Shown here: positions 1-8,209 of the stretch, piece after piece
Numbering within the stretch: position 1 is the stretch's first letter
How the letters are laid out: every line of letters begins with the position of its first letter
Origin: Butyrivibrio sp.
Lineage (GTDB): Bacteria; Bacillota; Clostridia; Lachnospirales; Lachnospiraceae
Reading direction: 5' to 3'
DNA: 64,000 nt
Assembly (NCBI GenBank): GCA_015056495.1
Contig: SVGC01000003.1
Location: 62,001-126,000, forward strand
The notes under the pieces: model-generated
What the model saw: only the letters and a program-made list of their open reading frames with translations
Told to the model about the DNA's origin: nothing
The model's database searches: none
Translations under genes and position numbers: made by a program

Positions 1-1474
1 CCCGCGCACGGCGGACTGATTCTTTCTCATGGATCACTACATCAAAGGAATGCTCTGCCCAGGGAAGAGTGCAGGTATCGAGGTCTCCCCAGGCCGTCTC
101 ATCAGCTACAGTGCACGCGATTCGAGCGGCAAAAGAGTTGACGCAGACTCCGCATACATAAGATTCAGGTAGTGCATGTTTAATAAAAGATGCATTAGCA
201 CCAAGGCCGCAGGAAAAATCAAGAATCCTCAATGGACGCTTTGCATCTTTTGCATAAGCTATTACTGCTGCTACTGCCTCGTCCCATTCAAGGCTATATT
301 TCCACGCATCAAAGCCCCATTTATTCTTGAATCTCTCTCTATTGATTTCAAAACAATCACTGTGACCTTCAAAACCTTCACCGCCATCGTGATATATAAA
401 ACTATTCGAGCAGACATATTGTCTATAGCCAAGAGCAGCCAATCTTATTCCAAGGTCATCATCTTCAAAATACCCTGGGGAATACTGTTCATCAAAGACC
501 TCCCCATCAGGAGCTACCTCTTTTAAAGCATCATTTAAAACAAGAAGTGCAAACCCCGTTAACCTGAATCGCCTTATACAGGACTTAAAGTCCGGAAAGC
601 TGTTATCTAAAGCATACCTATTAAATATGTCAAGACTCCTCTTAAAGCCCAGCTTCTTGTGCCATCCCGGCAAAAGCTCTTCTCCGACATATTTTTCAAA
701 TAAAGAAGGATCAATTTCCTGACGAGAAGCACTGTTGGACATAGCACTGCATGCCCCTACATTCCTATCCTCATATAGTCCCATCCTCAGATAGAACAGG
801 GCGTTTGGTGTAAGAACTGCATCGTTATTTAAAAATAATATATCATTAGCAGGGGCACAGTATTTATATCCAAGATTACTACCTTTCGGAAATCCCAGAT
901 TTTCATCACTTTCAATCAGCTTAAATCTGTAAGATGCGCTATCTCTTTTTCCTTTAAGATATTCTCTTACACCGCTCTGAGTTGATGCATTATCCACTAC
1001 CACAACTTCAAAAGAATTATCAGGGAGGCAACTCTCTATAGCTTCAATGCAAGACTTTAATATTTCAAGGTCGTTATAAGAAAGAATCTGAATGCTGACG
1101 TTTCTTACCCTCATTCCCGGAGAATTCTTAAGCTCATTAAAAGTTTCTTCAATTAAAGATTTATCCTCATTGTCACAATAAAAATAAGCCATTTCCATAC
1201 AAAGATATGCCTTATTAACATTTAAATTGCGATAATAAAGACCAAGCATGTAAAATAGCTCATAGTTTGTCGGGGCATATTTCATGCCCCTGGATATTGC
1301 TCCAAATTCTGCTGTAGCATCCCTTAGGCCTTCCCATAAAGAAGCCTCCAAAATGCAAAGTTTTGCAGCGCTTTCATTGTCCAACTCACCAGCATGATAG
1401 TATTGGTTTCGAAACTCATAGAGTGCTTCTTTATAATTTCCTTTTGTTAACAGGCTTTCAAGTTTTTCAAACAT
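1..1474 (-). CDS. TPR-like N-terminus + family 2 glycosyltransferase + SAM-methyltransferase domain protein (3' end truncated by window edge)
   Basis: Minus-strand frame from ATG at 1474 (RBS AGGAGG) is open to position 1. Translation MFEKLESLLTKGNYKEALYEF..., GT2 segment VSIQILSYNDLEILKSCIEAI...VVVVDNAST...ESDENLGFPKGSNLGY...ILFLNNDAVL, then RILDFSCGLGANASFIKHALP...FDVVI (methyltransferase motif I-like) in the same frame. Confidence 0.8.
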   Translation of the reverse strand, partial: MFEKLESLLTKGNYKEALYEFRNQYYHAGELDNESAAKLCILEASLWEGLRDATAEFGAISRGMKYAPTNYELFYMLGLYYRNLNVNKAYLCMEMAYFYCDNEDKSLIEETFNELKNSPGMRVRNVSIQILSYNDLEILKSCIEAIESCLPDNSFEVVVVDNASTQSGVREYLKGKRDSASYRFKLIESDENLGFPKGSNLGYKYCAPANDILFLNNDAVLTPNALFYLRMGLYEDRNVGACSAMSNSASRQEIDPSLFEKYVGEELLPGWHKKLGFKRSLDIFNRYALDNSFPDFKSCIRRFRLTGFALLVLNDALKEVAPDGEVFDEQYSPGYFEDDDLGIRLAALGYRQYVCSNSFIYHDGGEGFEGHSDCFEINRERFKNKWGFDAWKYSLEWDEAVAAVIAYAKDAKRPLRILDFSCGLGANASFIKHALPESYVCGVCVNSFAARIACTVADETAWGDLDTCTLPWAEHSFDVVIHEKESVRRAR

Positions 1475-1503
1475 ATGCTCCTCCTAAAAGTCATATCCTT
1501 CTT

Positions 1504-3285
1504 TTACAACTTTATGGTTAGAACATTGAGCCCAAGGACATTCTGATAGGTAAAATCCTTGGAAATCCTATAGACCATGCGAAGTCCAATATTTTTGGTC
1601 TTATCTTCAGGATCAGCAATTCTCTGCCTCTGGACAGGGTCAAATGGCTGACAGTCATCCTTGATAGACAGGATAATATCCTCATCCTTTACTATTGCCC
1701 TGGCAGTAAGATTATGAGGCTTACTATCCATGGTAAACCCATGGCTAACAACGTTACCTGCCATCTCCTCGAGAGAGAGGCTGGCAAAATAAGCCCTTCT
1801 CTTGTCTATGCCCTTGTCTGTACAGAATCTCTGAACAACCTCTGAGATTTCTGTCACATCTTCCATCCTGTGGACATTAAATTCTATCCTGTGATTGTCA
1901 TCCACTCCAAAATCACCAGGTATTACCATGAGTTCGTCTATATTTCCCGGAATCTTTTTATTCTTGATGATTGAGTAAATAATAACAATTAACATGCAAA
2001 ATATACCGTTTAATACATTTGCATAATAAACTGCATTCATGCCATAGGATGGTATCAAAAAAGCCGTGAAGATACATACAAAGACAAATCCGTCCAGGAT
2101 TGCATACAGGTGCACCATAAACTGCTTGCCCGAGGCAAGAGCGTAACAGCTAAAGTGCATGAGCCATACAGAAAACGGCATGCAAATAGGCAGTATCCTG
2201 TATCCACACATGGTCATATCAAATACCGGCCCGGCAGGATTTTGAAAAAAAACCATGGTAAAAGGTTTTGCCATAAAGATGATAAATGCAGCAATTGCGC
2301 ATTGCAGCGGAATGAACCTGAACAGGGCTGTCCTCATGACATTGGCAAGAGTTGTCCTGTCCTCTTCACCGACGCTGACACTCATGAGCATCCTTGAGAC
2401 ATTTAACATCCCCGCGGGGATTGCCCAGAAAAAAGCCATTATGGCATTTGAAGCTGCAAACGCAGAAATACCTGCACTGCCCACGTAAGAAATGATAAGT
2501 CCGTTTACGATAAAGCCACGAATAGTCTGATAACCGTTACCTATAGCACCAAGGCTTCCTTTTTTCACCATTTCCTTTGCATCTTCCCATTTAAGTTCCT
2601 TAAACTTAAGCCTGATAGATGCCTTGGCTGAAAAGAAGTACTGAGCCTGGACCAGCATAAATACCCACATTCCAAGAGACGATGCCATAGCAAGTCCAAG
2701 AGCTTCAAGATGCATTACTTGCACAAAGATATAGTTAAATAAAAGATTGGCAATTATGTATATGATACTGGCCACGGTAGTCCTCATAGCTTTGTTTTCA
2801 AGTGAAAGAAATGCCGCCAGCTGATTGCCTATAAACAGAGGGAAAACACCAATAGCCTGCCCAAGCAAGAATCTGTTAAATACAATCCTTGTGGCCTGGT
2901 CAGGAGACATGGCGGTTGTCAAATCAAATATTCCCAAAATAAGCAAACCTACAACAATCACAGCAGATATGATGGTGCACAGAATTATATCCAATGTAAA
3001 GACATTCTGCATCTGATCAACCTGGTTCTTACCCATGTATTTTCCACATATCACCACTGCTCCAATCATGAGCAAGTTACTTATGCTGGTCACAAGGAAG
3101 TTTATAGGGTTATATAATCCCACGGCGCCCATAGCTGCTTCGCCAACATAGTTAGTAGCAAAAACGCCGGTTACAATTCCGTTTATTGTAATAATAGAGC
3201 TTAGAAGTATCTGCACAGGAAGGAGCCTGAACAATAGCTTGGCTGTCATCTTAAAGTTATAGCCGAAAGGATTTGTTTTATCCAT
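1504..3285 (-). CDS. MATE-family multidrug/polysaccharide exporter fused to a C-terminal GHKL (RsbW/HATPase_c_2-like) ATPase domain
   Basis: 593 aa; about 12 hydrophobic segments, then SLEEMAGNVVSHGF (N-box-like), DDCQPFDP (G1-like), NIGLRMV (G2-like). Confidence 0.85.
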   Translation of the reverse strand: MDKTNPFGYNFKMTAKLLFRLLPVQILLSSIITINGIVTGVFATNYVGEAAMGAVGLYNPINFLVTSISNLLMIGAVVICGKYMGKNQVDQMQNVFTLDIILCTIISAVIVVGLLILGIFDLTTAMSPDQATRIVFNRFLLGQAIGVFPLFIGNQLAAFLSLENKAMRTTVASIIYIIANLLFNYIFVQVMHLEALGLAMASSLGMWVFMLVQAQYFFSAKASIRLKFKELKWEDAKEMVKKGSLGAIGNGYQTIRGFIVNGLIISYVGSAGISAFAASNAIMAFFWAIPAGMLNVSRMLMSVSVGEEDRTTLANVMRTALFRFIPLQCAIAAFIIFMAKPFTMVFFQNPAGPVFDMTMCGYRILPICMPFSVWLMHFSCYALASGKQFMVHLYAILDGFVFVCIFTAFLIPSYGMNAVYYANVLNGIFCMLIVIIYSIIKNKKIPGNIDELMVIPGDFGVDDNHRIEFNVHRMEDVTEISEVVQRFCTDKGIDKRRAYFASLSLEEMAGNVVSHGFTMDSKPHNLTARAIVKDEDIILSIKDDCQPFDPVQRQRIADPEDKTKNIGLRMVYRISKDFTYQNVLGLNVLTIKL

Positions 3286-3408
3286 AAAATTCCCTTACCT
3301 AATACAATAAAATTATGGCAGAATCAATAGTCCGACTCTACAATCATATTATTTGCCAATTGTAATAATCGTCTCGTTCTCCGTGGTCGTGTCTTGTTTC
3401 AACTCTCA

Positions 3409-3531
3409 TTATAATAATTCTTGTTCTAACAAAAGCACCCGATGCTTTTTGTATGAAGCAGCGTCGCTTAAAGGTTCTGCATCACCGTTATTTATTTTAT
3501 CCATTTCTTTTTCGATTTCAGAATAATTCAT
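3409..3531 (-). CDS. Possible small ORF or gene remnant (40 aa), function unknown
   Basis: MNYSEIEKEMDKINNGDAEPLSDAASYKKHRVLLLEQELL; no obvious RBS; frame stays open upstream (QLKCNFTSVEKYEK-), consistent with the 3' end of a decayed gene. Confidence 0.2.
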   Translation of the reverse strand: MNYSEIEKEMDKINNGDAEPLSDAASYKKHRVLLLEQELL

Positions 3532-3598
3532 TTTTTCGTATTTTTCAACAGAAGTAAAGTTACATTTCAGTTGTCGGCCAATGGCTCACTAACAAAGA

Positions 3599-3622
3599 CG
3601 ATGTGATCATGCACTCACATCG
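3599..3622. other. Hairpin CGATGTGA-N8-TCACATCG
   Basis: Perfect 8-bp inverted repeat in the intergenic region. Confidence 0.5.
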
Positions 3623-3939
3623 GCTTCCTATTTTTTTCTTTTTCTTCTTTTTCCTGTAGCGTTTCCGTTCAAAGATGTCTGATACTCTGTTGTATAAGTT
3701 TCCCTCTTCAAACTTTAGTGTATGAGATAAATTATAAAGCATTAAAACGCAGAAAATAAATCGGCAAAATGTTTATTTCAACTAAATACCTGAATGTTGT
3801 TAGGTTATATAAATCTATTATATGTTCGTTCTCACTTTAGTTGTTTTATACTCAACTAATAAGTTATTGTGAATGTGATATGTCTATGCAATAATTTTCC
3901 CAGAAGCTTCGAAAATACCAAAAGAATTGAGGAATTATA

Positions 3940-5034
3940 ATGATAAAACTTAATGAGAACATAAAGAAATACCGCCAGCAAAAAAGCATGACACAATCTC
4001 AGCTTGCAGATGTTTTTAACGTTTCCGAACAGGCTATTAGCAGATGGGAAAATGGTAATACATATCCGGATATTACATTACTACCTGCTATTGCAGATTA
4101 TTTCCATGTAACAATTGACGAACTCATGGGCATGGAAAGCTATAAGGATGAACGCGAGATAGAAAAAGTCTTTGAACAATGCAGGGAAAATGATAGAAAA
4201 GGACATGTCCACAAAAGTGTAAAACTCCTTAAAGAGGCAGCCAAAAAGCATCCTACCAATTTCACCATTCTGATGCATCTAGTGAAGGAATTAAATTTTG
4301 AATACAATGATGATAACGCTAAGGAGCATGATAATTGTGAAATGGTAATAGACATAGCTTCAAGGGTTTTGAATGAATGCACTGATAGACAGATTTGTAA
4401 CAGTGTGATCAACGAGAAGATAATTGCACTTAGAAAACTCGGACGCATAGATGAAGCTATCGAAATATCAAAGGAACAGCCGTCTATATGGGAAACCAGT
4501 AGTTTCAGGCTTATAGAACTATTATCAGGAGAAGAATTAATAACACATTGCAAAAACACTGTTATGCAGTTTGTTCTGGCAACATATTCCACAATGGTTA
4601 AACTGGCAGATCTTGACTTTGCCAATGATAACATGACCATTCGGGAAAGAATAGATGTCATAAAAAAGATTCTTGAACTTCTTGATCTGATATATGAGGG
4701 TAATTTTGGATACGAAAGCAGGCTTGTAGCATGGATGCATCGTGCAATTGCAGCAATGGAAGTCCTTGAAGGCAATACTGAAGCAACACTTGAGCATCTT
4801 GAACAGACAGCAAAATACTCTATTATTTATGATACCCTTCCTGATAGATTTACATTGGATTCTACACTTCTGTCCGGAATTGAATGTAAGGATCATTACA
4901 GAAATTTTGATTGGACAGAGTGTACTGAATTTAACGAGAAACTCAGGCAGGAACGTTACGATATAGTAAGAAATACAGACAGATTCAAGGCTGTAGAAAA
5001 GGAAATTACACCATATGTTGTTACTAAAAACTAA
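3940..5034 (+). CDS. XRE-family transcriptional regulator with C-terminal TPR-like helical domain
   Basis: N-terminal HTH: IKKYRQQKSMTQSQLADVFNVSEQAISRWENGNTYPDITLLPAIADYFHVTIDELMG; alpha-helical C-terminus. Confidence 0.85.
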   Translation: MIKLNENIKKYRQQKSMTQSQLADVFNVSEQAISRWENGNTYPDITLLPAIADYFHVTIDELMGMESYKDEREIEKVFEQCRENDRKGHVHKSVKLLKEAAKKHPTNFTILMHLVKELNFEYNDDNAKEHDNCEMVIDIASRVLNECTDRQICNSVINEKIIALRKLGRIDEAIEISKEQPSIWETSSFRLIELLSGEELITHCKNTVMQFVLATYSTMVKLADLDFANDNMTIRERIDVIKKILELLDLIYEGNFGYESRLVAWMHRAIAAMEVLEGNTEATLEHLEQTAKYSIIYDTLPDRFTLDSTLLSGIECKDHYRNFDWTECTEFNEKLRQERYDIVRNTDRFKAVEKEITPYVVTKN

Positions 5035-5165
5035 ACAATAAGAGAAGTAAATACCTCAAAGCCAAAAAGGAGTTTGTTAGGACTCGAACTAATGAAACAT
5101 TTGTTAAATTCTCCAATAACTCCTTGCATTTAATAAAACTAAATTATATAACCAAGGTTTCATGA

Positions 5166-5194
5166 TTGACAAGCTTTATTTGCCTATGTAAGAT
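5166..5194 (+). promoter_or_regulatory. Sigma-A-type promoter of the methyltransferase leader
   Basis: TTGACA (5166-5171), 17-bp spacer, TAAGAT (5189-5194). Confidence 0.6.
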
Positions 5195-5225
5195 TAAAAT
5201 CAATATAATTCAAAGAGGAAAGCAT

Positions 5226-5285
5226 ATGAACCAGCGTTACATGTACAACTACATGGAGATGATGTATAGGCATATTTGCTTATAG
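5226..5285 (+). CDS. Leader peptide (uORF) MNQRYMYNYMEMMYRHICL
   Basis: RBS-like AGAGGAAA about 6-7 nt upstream of ATG; 19 aa rich in Tyr/Met; lies between a promoter and an intrinsic terminator. Confidence 0.55.
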   Translation: MNQRYMYNYMEMMYRHICL

Positions 5286-5296
5286 CAGTGGCATAG

Positions 5297-5401
5297 CCGC
5301 ACAGCTGTAAGCCGATAGGTCTTATCTGTCTGTGTGGTTTTATAGGATTTGGTTTTTAGAGCACACCGGACAGATTTATCAGCTGACCGATGTGCTTTTT
5401 C
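5297..5401 (+). promoter_or_regulatory. Putative transcription attenuator: upstream hairpin CCGCACAG/CTGTGTGG (5297-5337) and terminator AGCACA-C-CGG/CCG-A-TGTGCT-TTTTT (5360-5400)
   Basis: Inverted repeats read directly; U-tract follows the second hairpin; RBS and ATG of the methyltransferase follow at once. Confidence 0.6.
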
Positions 5402-5428
5402 TTATGGAGAAAATAGGAGGGCTTGAAA

Positions 5429-6247
5429 ATGAGTATTGATGAAAAGGATTTGGAGAAGTCTTTTCAGGCGCAGTACGCAAATGGTCTTGAGGAAAAGAGA
5501 TTATTCTTTTCCAAAGCAAACAAAACCGAATATATCATAACCAAGCACTATATCAATAAGTACATTGGAAATGAAGCAAAGATTATTGATGTAGGCGCCG
5601 GAGCAGGTGCGTATGCAGCTGCACTAGCCAGGGAGGGACATTATGTTGATGCTTTGGATCTCCATCCAACCCATGTGGTCAAGATGAATGAAATCTTTAA
5701 GGGCTCTGACAAGGTAAGAGTGGGAAAAGCAGATGCACTGGATTTATCAGCATTTGAAAATAATTCCTATGATTTGGTTCTTGAACTTGGTCCCATTTAT
5801 CATATCCATAAGCTGGAAGACAGGATAAAAGCTATTAGTGAAGCTGTGAGGATTGCCAAAAAAGGAGCTCCGATTTTTGTAGCTTTCTGTCTTCAGGACG
5901 CTCCGCTTATCGAATGTATTTTCCAAAGCGATAATCCTGCAGAGGAAATAACTACTATAGGCTATGAAAGAGAAACAGGGATAGTGACAGAAAATACAGG
6001 TTCAGCCAGAGTTTTGGATACTATTACGACTGTAGATGAAGTGATAAACGAAGCTCTGAGTGAGCTTCCTGTCACAAAGGGTCCAAGATTTTCTCAGGAT
6101 GGATTGTCTCAGGTCATAAGAGACTATGTAAACAATATGTCTGATGAATCCTATATGGAGTGGATTCAGTACCTCATTGCAACAGCTGAGCGCCCTGATT
6201 TGATGGGATATTCCAACCATATAGTGCAGATACTGTTCAAGAATTGA
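5429..6247 (+). CDS. Class I SAM-dependent methyltransferase
   Basis: IIDVGAGAGAYAAALAREGHYVDALDLH...ENNSYDLVLELGPIYHI; ATG at 5429 after RBS AGGAGGG (the ORF track starts at an upstream TTG). Confidence 0.85.
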   Translation: MSIDEKDLEKSFQAQYANGLEEKRLFFSKANKTEYIITKHYINKYIGNEAKIIDVGAGAGAYAAALAREGHYVDALDLHPTHVVKMNEIFKGSDKVRVGKADALDLSAFENNSYDLVLELGPIYHIHKLEDRIKAISEAVRIAKKGAPIFVAFCLQDAPLIECIFQSDNPAEEITTIGYERETGIVTENTGSARVLDTITTVDEVINEALSELPVTKGPRFSQDGLSQVIRDYVNNMSDESYMEWIQYLIATAERPDLMGYSNHIVQILFKN

Positions 6248-6274
6248 CAAGTTTAACTAAGCGAGGATAGAAAG

Positions 6275-6742
6275 ATGAGCGTAGAACTAAGAAAAGCTGA
6301 AAAAGAAGACATGCATAAACTTTGGGAGATGCAGGTAGAGGCATTTAAAGGGCTTCTGGATAAATATCATGACTATGATATGAACCCAGCTGCCGAGAGC
6401 TATGAGCGAATTCTTCAAAAGTATGATTTTGGAGGAACCACTTACTATTTCATTGTTGCAGATGGAACGGATGTTGGCGGAATCAGGATCATTGATAAGA
6501 AAGACGGCAGCAGAAAACGAATCTCTCCATTATGGATAATGCCTGAATTTAGAAATAAAGGCTATGCTCAGCAGGCTATATTTGCTGCAGAACAGCTCTA
6601 TGGGATTGATAACTGGAAGCTTGACACTATTCTTCAGGAAGAAGGTAATATCCATCTCTATGAAAAGCTTGGCTACAAAAGAACCGGAAAAATCGAAAAG
6701 ATAAACGATGTAATGGATATTATATACTTTGAAAAAAATTGA
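6275..6742 (+). CDS. GNAT-family N-acetyltransferase
   Basis: LWIMPEFRNKGYAQQAIFAAEQLYG...HLYEKLGYKRTGK. Confidence 0.85.
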   Translation: MSVELRKAEKEDMHKLWEMQVEAFKGLLDKYHDYDMNPAAESYERILQKYDFGGTTYYFIVADGTDVGGIRIIDKKDGSRKRISPLWIMPEFRNKGYAQQAIFAAEQLYGIDNWKLDTILQEEGNIHLYEKLGYKRTGKIEKINDVMDIIYFEKN

Positions 6743-6770
6743 GTTAGTAATTTACGATTTTGGACATAAA

Positions 6771-6976
6771 AAGAACCCGACGCATCAAGTTCTTCCAGGT
6801 GTAATCCGAAGATGTCCACCGCAATTCTTAACTATAATATACTACTATCAAAGGTTCATGCAAGCAATCACGCCTATCTATTGACGAAAACTTACTTTAA
6901 CCATATAATTTTTTCAACAGAACCCGACACGCCTCTCATTATGATGCGGACCACGCCGGGTCATTTTTTTATAAGG
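6771..6976 (+). ncRNA. Candidate structured RNA upstream of the abi remnant (abiF-RNA-like position); ends in a terminator-like hairpin
   Basis: Hairpin AAGAAC-N12-GTTCTT (6771-6794); ACCCG...CGGGT followed by CATTTTTTT (6922-6974); 10-nt AGAACCCGAC occurs at 6772-6781 and 6920-6929. Confidence 0.3.
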
Positions 6977-6985
6977 AAGCACAAC

Positions 6986-7299
6986 ATGGCAGAGACATTA
7001 AAAAACATCAGCAGGCTATGACCATAGATGAGCAGATAGCTAATCTAAAAGCTATTGGCTTACAGATAGATAATGAAGATTACGCCAGAAGAATACTCGG
7101 AGATATTTCATATTTCAGACTTATTAATCGTATTTTTGCGGTATTACTTTGCATAAGCCATATAGTAGATCATGACGGTCACTGGGATAAGCTTCTTGAC
7201 GATATTGAAGACCTAATCGCAAAGTATTCAAATATTGATATTAGCTCTATGGGATTTCCTAAGAACTGGAAGGAATTATTAAATCCACAAGATAACTAA
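6986..7299 (+). pseudogene. Abi-family (Abi_2/AbiF/AbiD-like) gene remnant: frameshift in an A-tract plus internal deletion
   Basis: RBS AAGGAAG then ATG at 6986 (MAETLKN...) goes out of frame in A6 (7000-7005). One extra A would give MAETLKKHQQAMTIDEQIANLKAIGLQIDNEDYARRILGDISYFRL, after which sequence jumps to the C-terminal Abi-type block NRIFAVLLCISHIV...W..LL.DIEDLIAKY...MGFPKNWKELL. Confidence 0.65.
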
Positions 7300-7385
7300 C
7301 GCAATGGATAATAGGTAATAGTCTTAGAAGGCTAAATACCTTGCTATAAAAAAGAAAGAGAAGCGCCTCAGGGCAAGTGATGAAT

Positions 7386-7418
7386 AAAGGAAGATGTGCA
7401 TCGGTACATCTTCCTTTT
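7386..7418. terminator. Bidirectional terminator-like hairpin
   Basis: AAAGGAAGATGT-N8-ACATCTTCCTTT plus T between convergent genes. Confidence 0.7.
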
Positions 7419-7491
7419 ACGTTAATTGTGTGTATAACAAGGTAGACAACTTGGAAACCCGCATGTTTCCTATTTTATATGTGACGTGAGC

Positions 7492-7932
7492 TCAATTCAA
7501 AAATTTTCCCATCATTACAAAATTTTTTGTCTCATAATAAGAAAGTTTTGAATAGAAGTGTTTGTGCATCTCATCATTTACACTATTTAGCTCTATGATA
7601 GAAGCACCTTTCTTTTGAACCTCATGTTCCAGTTTCTTTAAAAAATCTGTTCCATAACCATTTCCTTGAAAGCCCTTAAATATAACAATTTCTTCAAGGA
7701 AGTATCCTATTATGTCATCAAATTCTTTGAAATATCCCATTAAATAGCCTGTTATAGTATTATTGGCATCAAGCTGGACCATACACATGGAATCTTCCAT
7801 TGTTAATACTTGATGAATTCTCTTATACGCTTTTTCAAATGTCCAGCAGCAATCTTCAACGGTGTTATAGTATTCAATGTTCTTTTCGACAACATAATTT
7901 AGATCTTTTTCTGTCATTATTCTGTAATTCAT
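7492..7932 (-). CDS. GNAT-family N-acetyltransferase
   Basis: MNYRIMTEKDLNYVVEKNIEYYN...EEIVIFKGFQGNGYGTDFLKKLEHEVQKKGASIIELNSVN; RBS AAAGGAAAG. Confidence 0.75.
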   Translation of the reverse strand: MNYRIMTEKDLNYVVEKNIEYYNTVEDCCWTFEKAYKRIHQVLTMEDSMCMVQLDANNTITGYLMGYFKEFDDIIGYFLEEIVIFKGFQGNGYGTDFLKKLEHEVQKKGASIIELNSVNDEMHKHFYSKLSYYETKNFVMMGKFLN

Positions 7933-7953
7933 AAGTTATTTACTTTCCTTTAG

Positions 7954-7981
7954 ATAAAAAAAGAATGGATATACCATTCTT
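7954..7981 (-). terminator. Leader terminator (attenuator candidate) upstream of the 7492-7932 GNAT gene
   Basis: On the minus strand AAGAATGG-TATAT-CCATTCTT is followed by a T-tract, just upstream of the RBS. A 24-aa uORF (8014 to 7940, MPESNYSISGIKNGISILFLSKGK) overlaps it. Confidence 0.5.
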
Positions 7982-8167
7982 AATCCCGCTAATGGAATAA
8001 TTGGATTCAGGCATTACCCTTGCCTTCCTACGGTCTAATTAAAAGATAACACTATTTTGTTTGATTTTCATTAATTTTTTTCTAGATACATCTGCGTATC
8101 TTGATTAATTTCGTGGTTCACTTGAAATCCCTTAAGCTATACAGCAATAATAATATTGACTTTACAC

Positions 8168-8183
8168 TTAACTATAATGTTAA
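8168..8183 (+). promoter_or_regulatory. Inverted repeat TTAAC-TATAAT-GTTAA; candidate MerR operator/promoter
   Basis: 5-bp arms flank a TATAAT hexamer; TTGACT at 8156-8161; about 27 nt upstream of the merR-family start at 8210. Confidence 0.45.
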
Positions 8184-8209
8184 AACTGTTTCAGAAGGAG
8201 ATGCGAGGT

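Noticed and set aside
176-526. ORF track entry of 116 aa on the + strand
   Set aside because: Lies antisense to the better supported GT2-methyltransferase frame; low-quality translation without family motifs.
2110-2488. Two + strand ORFs inside the MATE gene
   Set aside because: Antisense to a clear MATE coding region; no RBS or recognisable domain.
3560-3742. 60-aa minus ORF with KKKKKKK run
   Set aside because: Low complexity from a T-rich tract; no RBS or homologous motif.
4081-4896. Minus-strand ORFs (65, 211 and 119 aa) over the XRE-TPR gene
   Set aside because: Antisense shadow ORFs of a real coding gene.
6812-7021. 69-aa + ORF
   Set aside because: Covers the predicted structured RNA/terminator; its end is only the frame-shifted start of the abi remnant.
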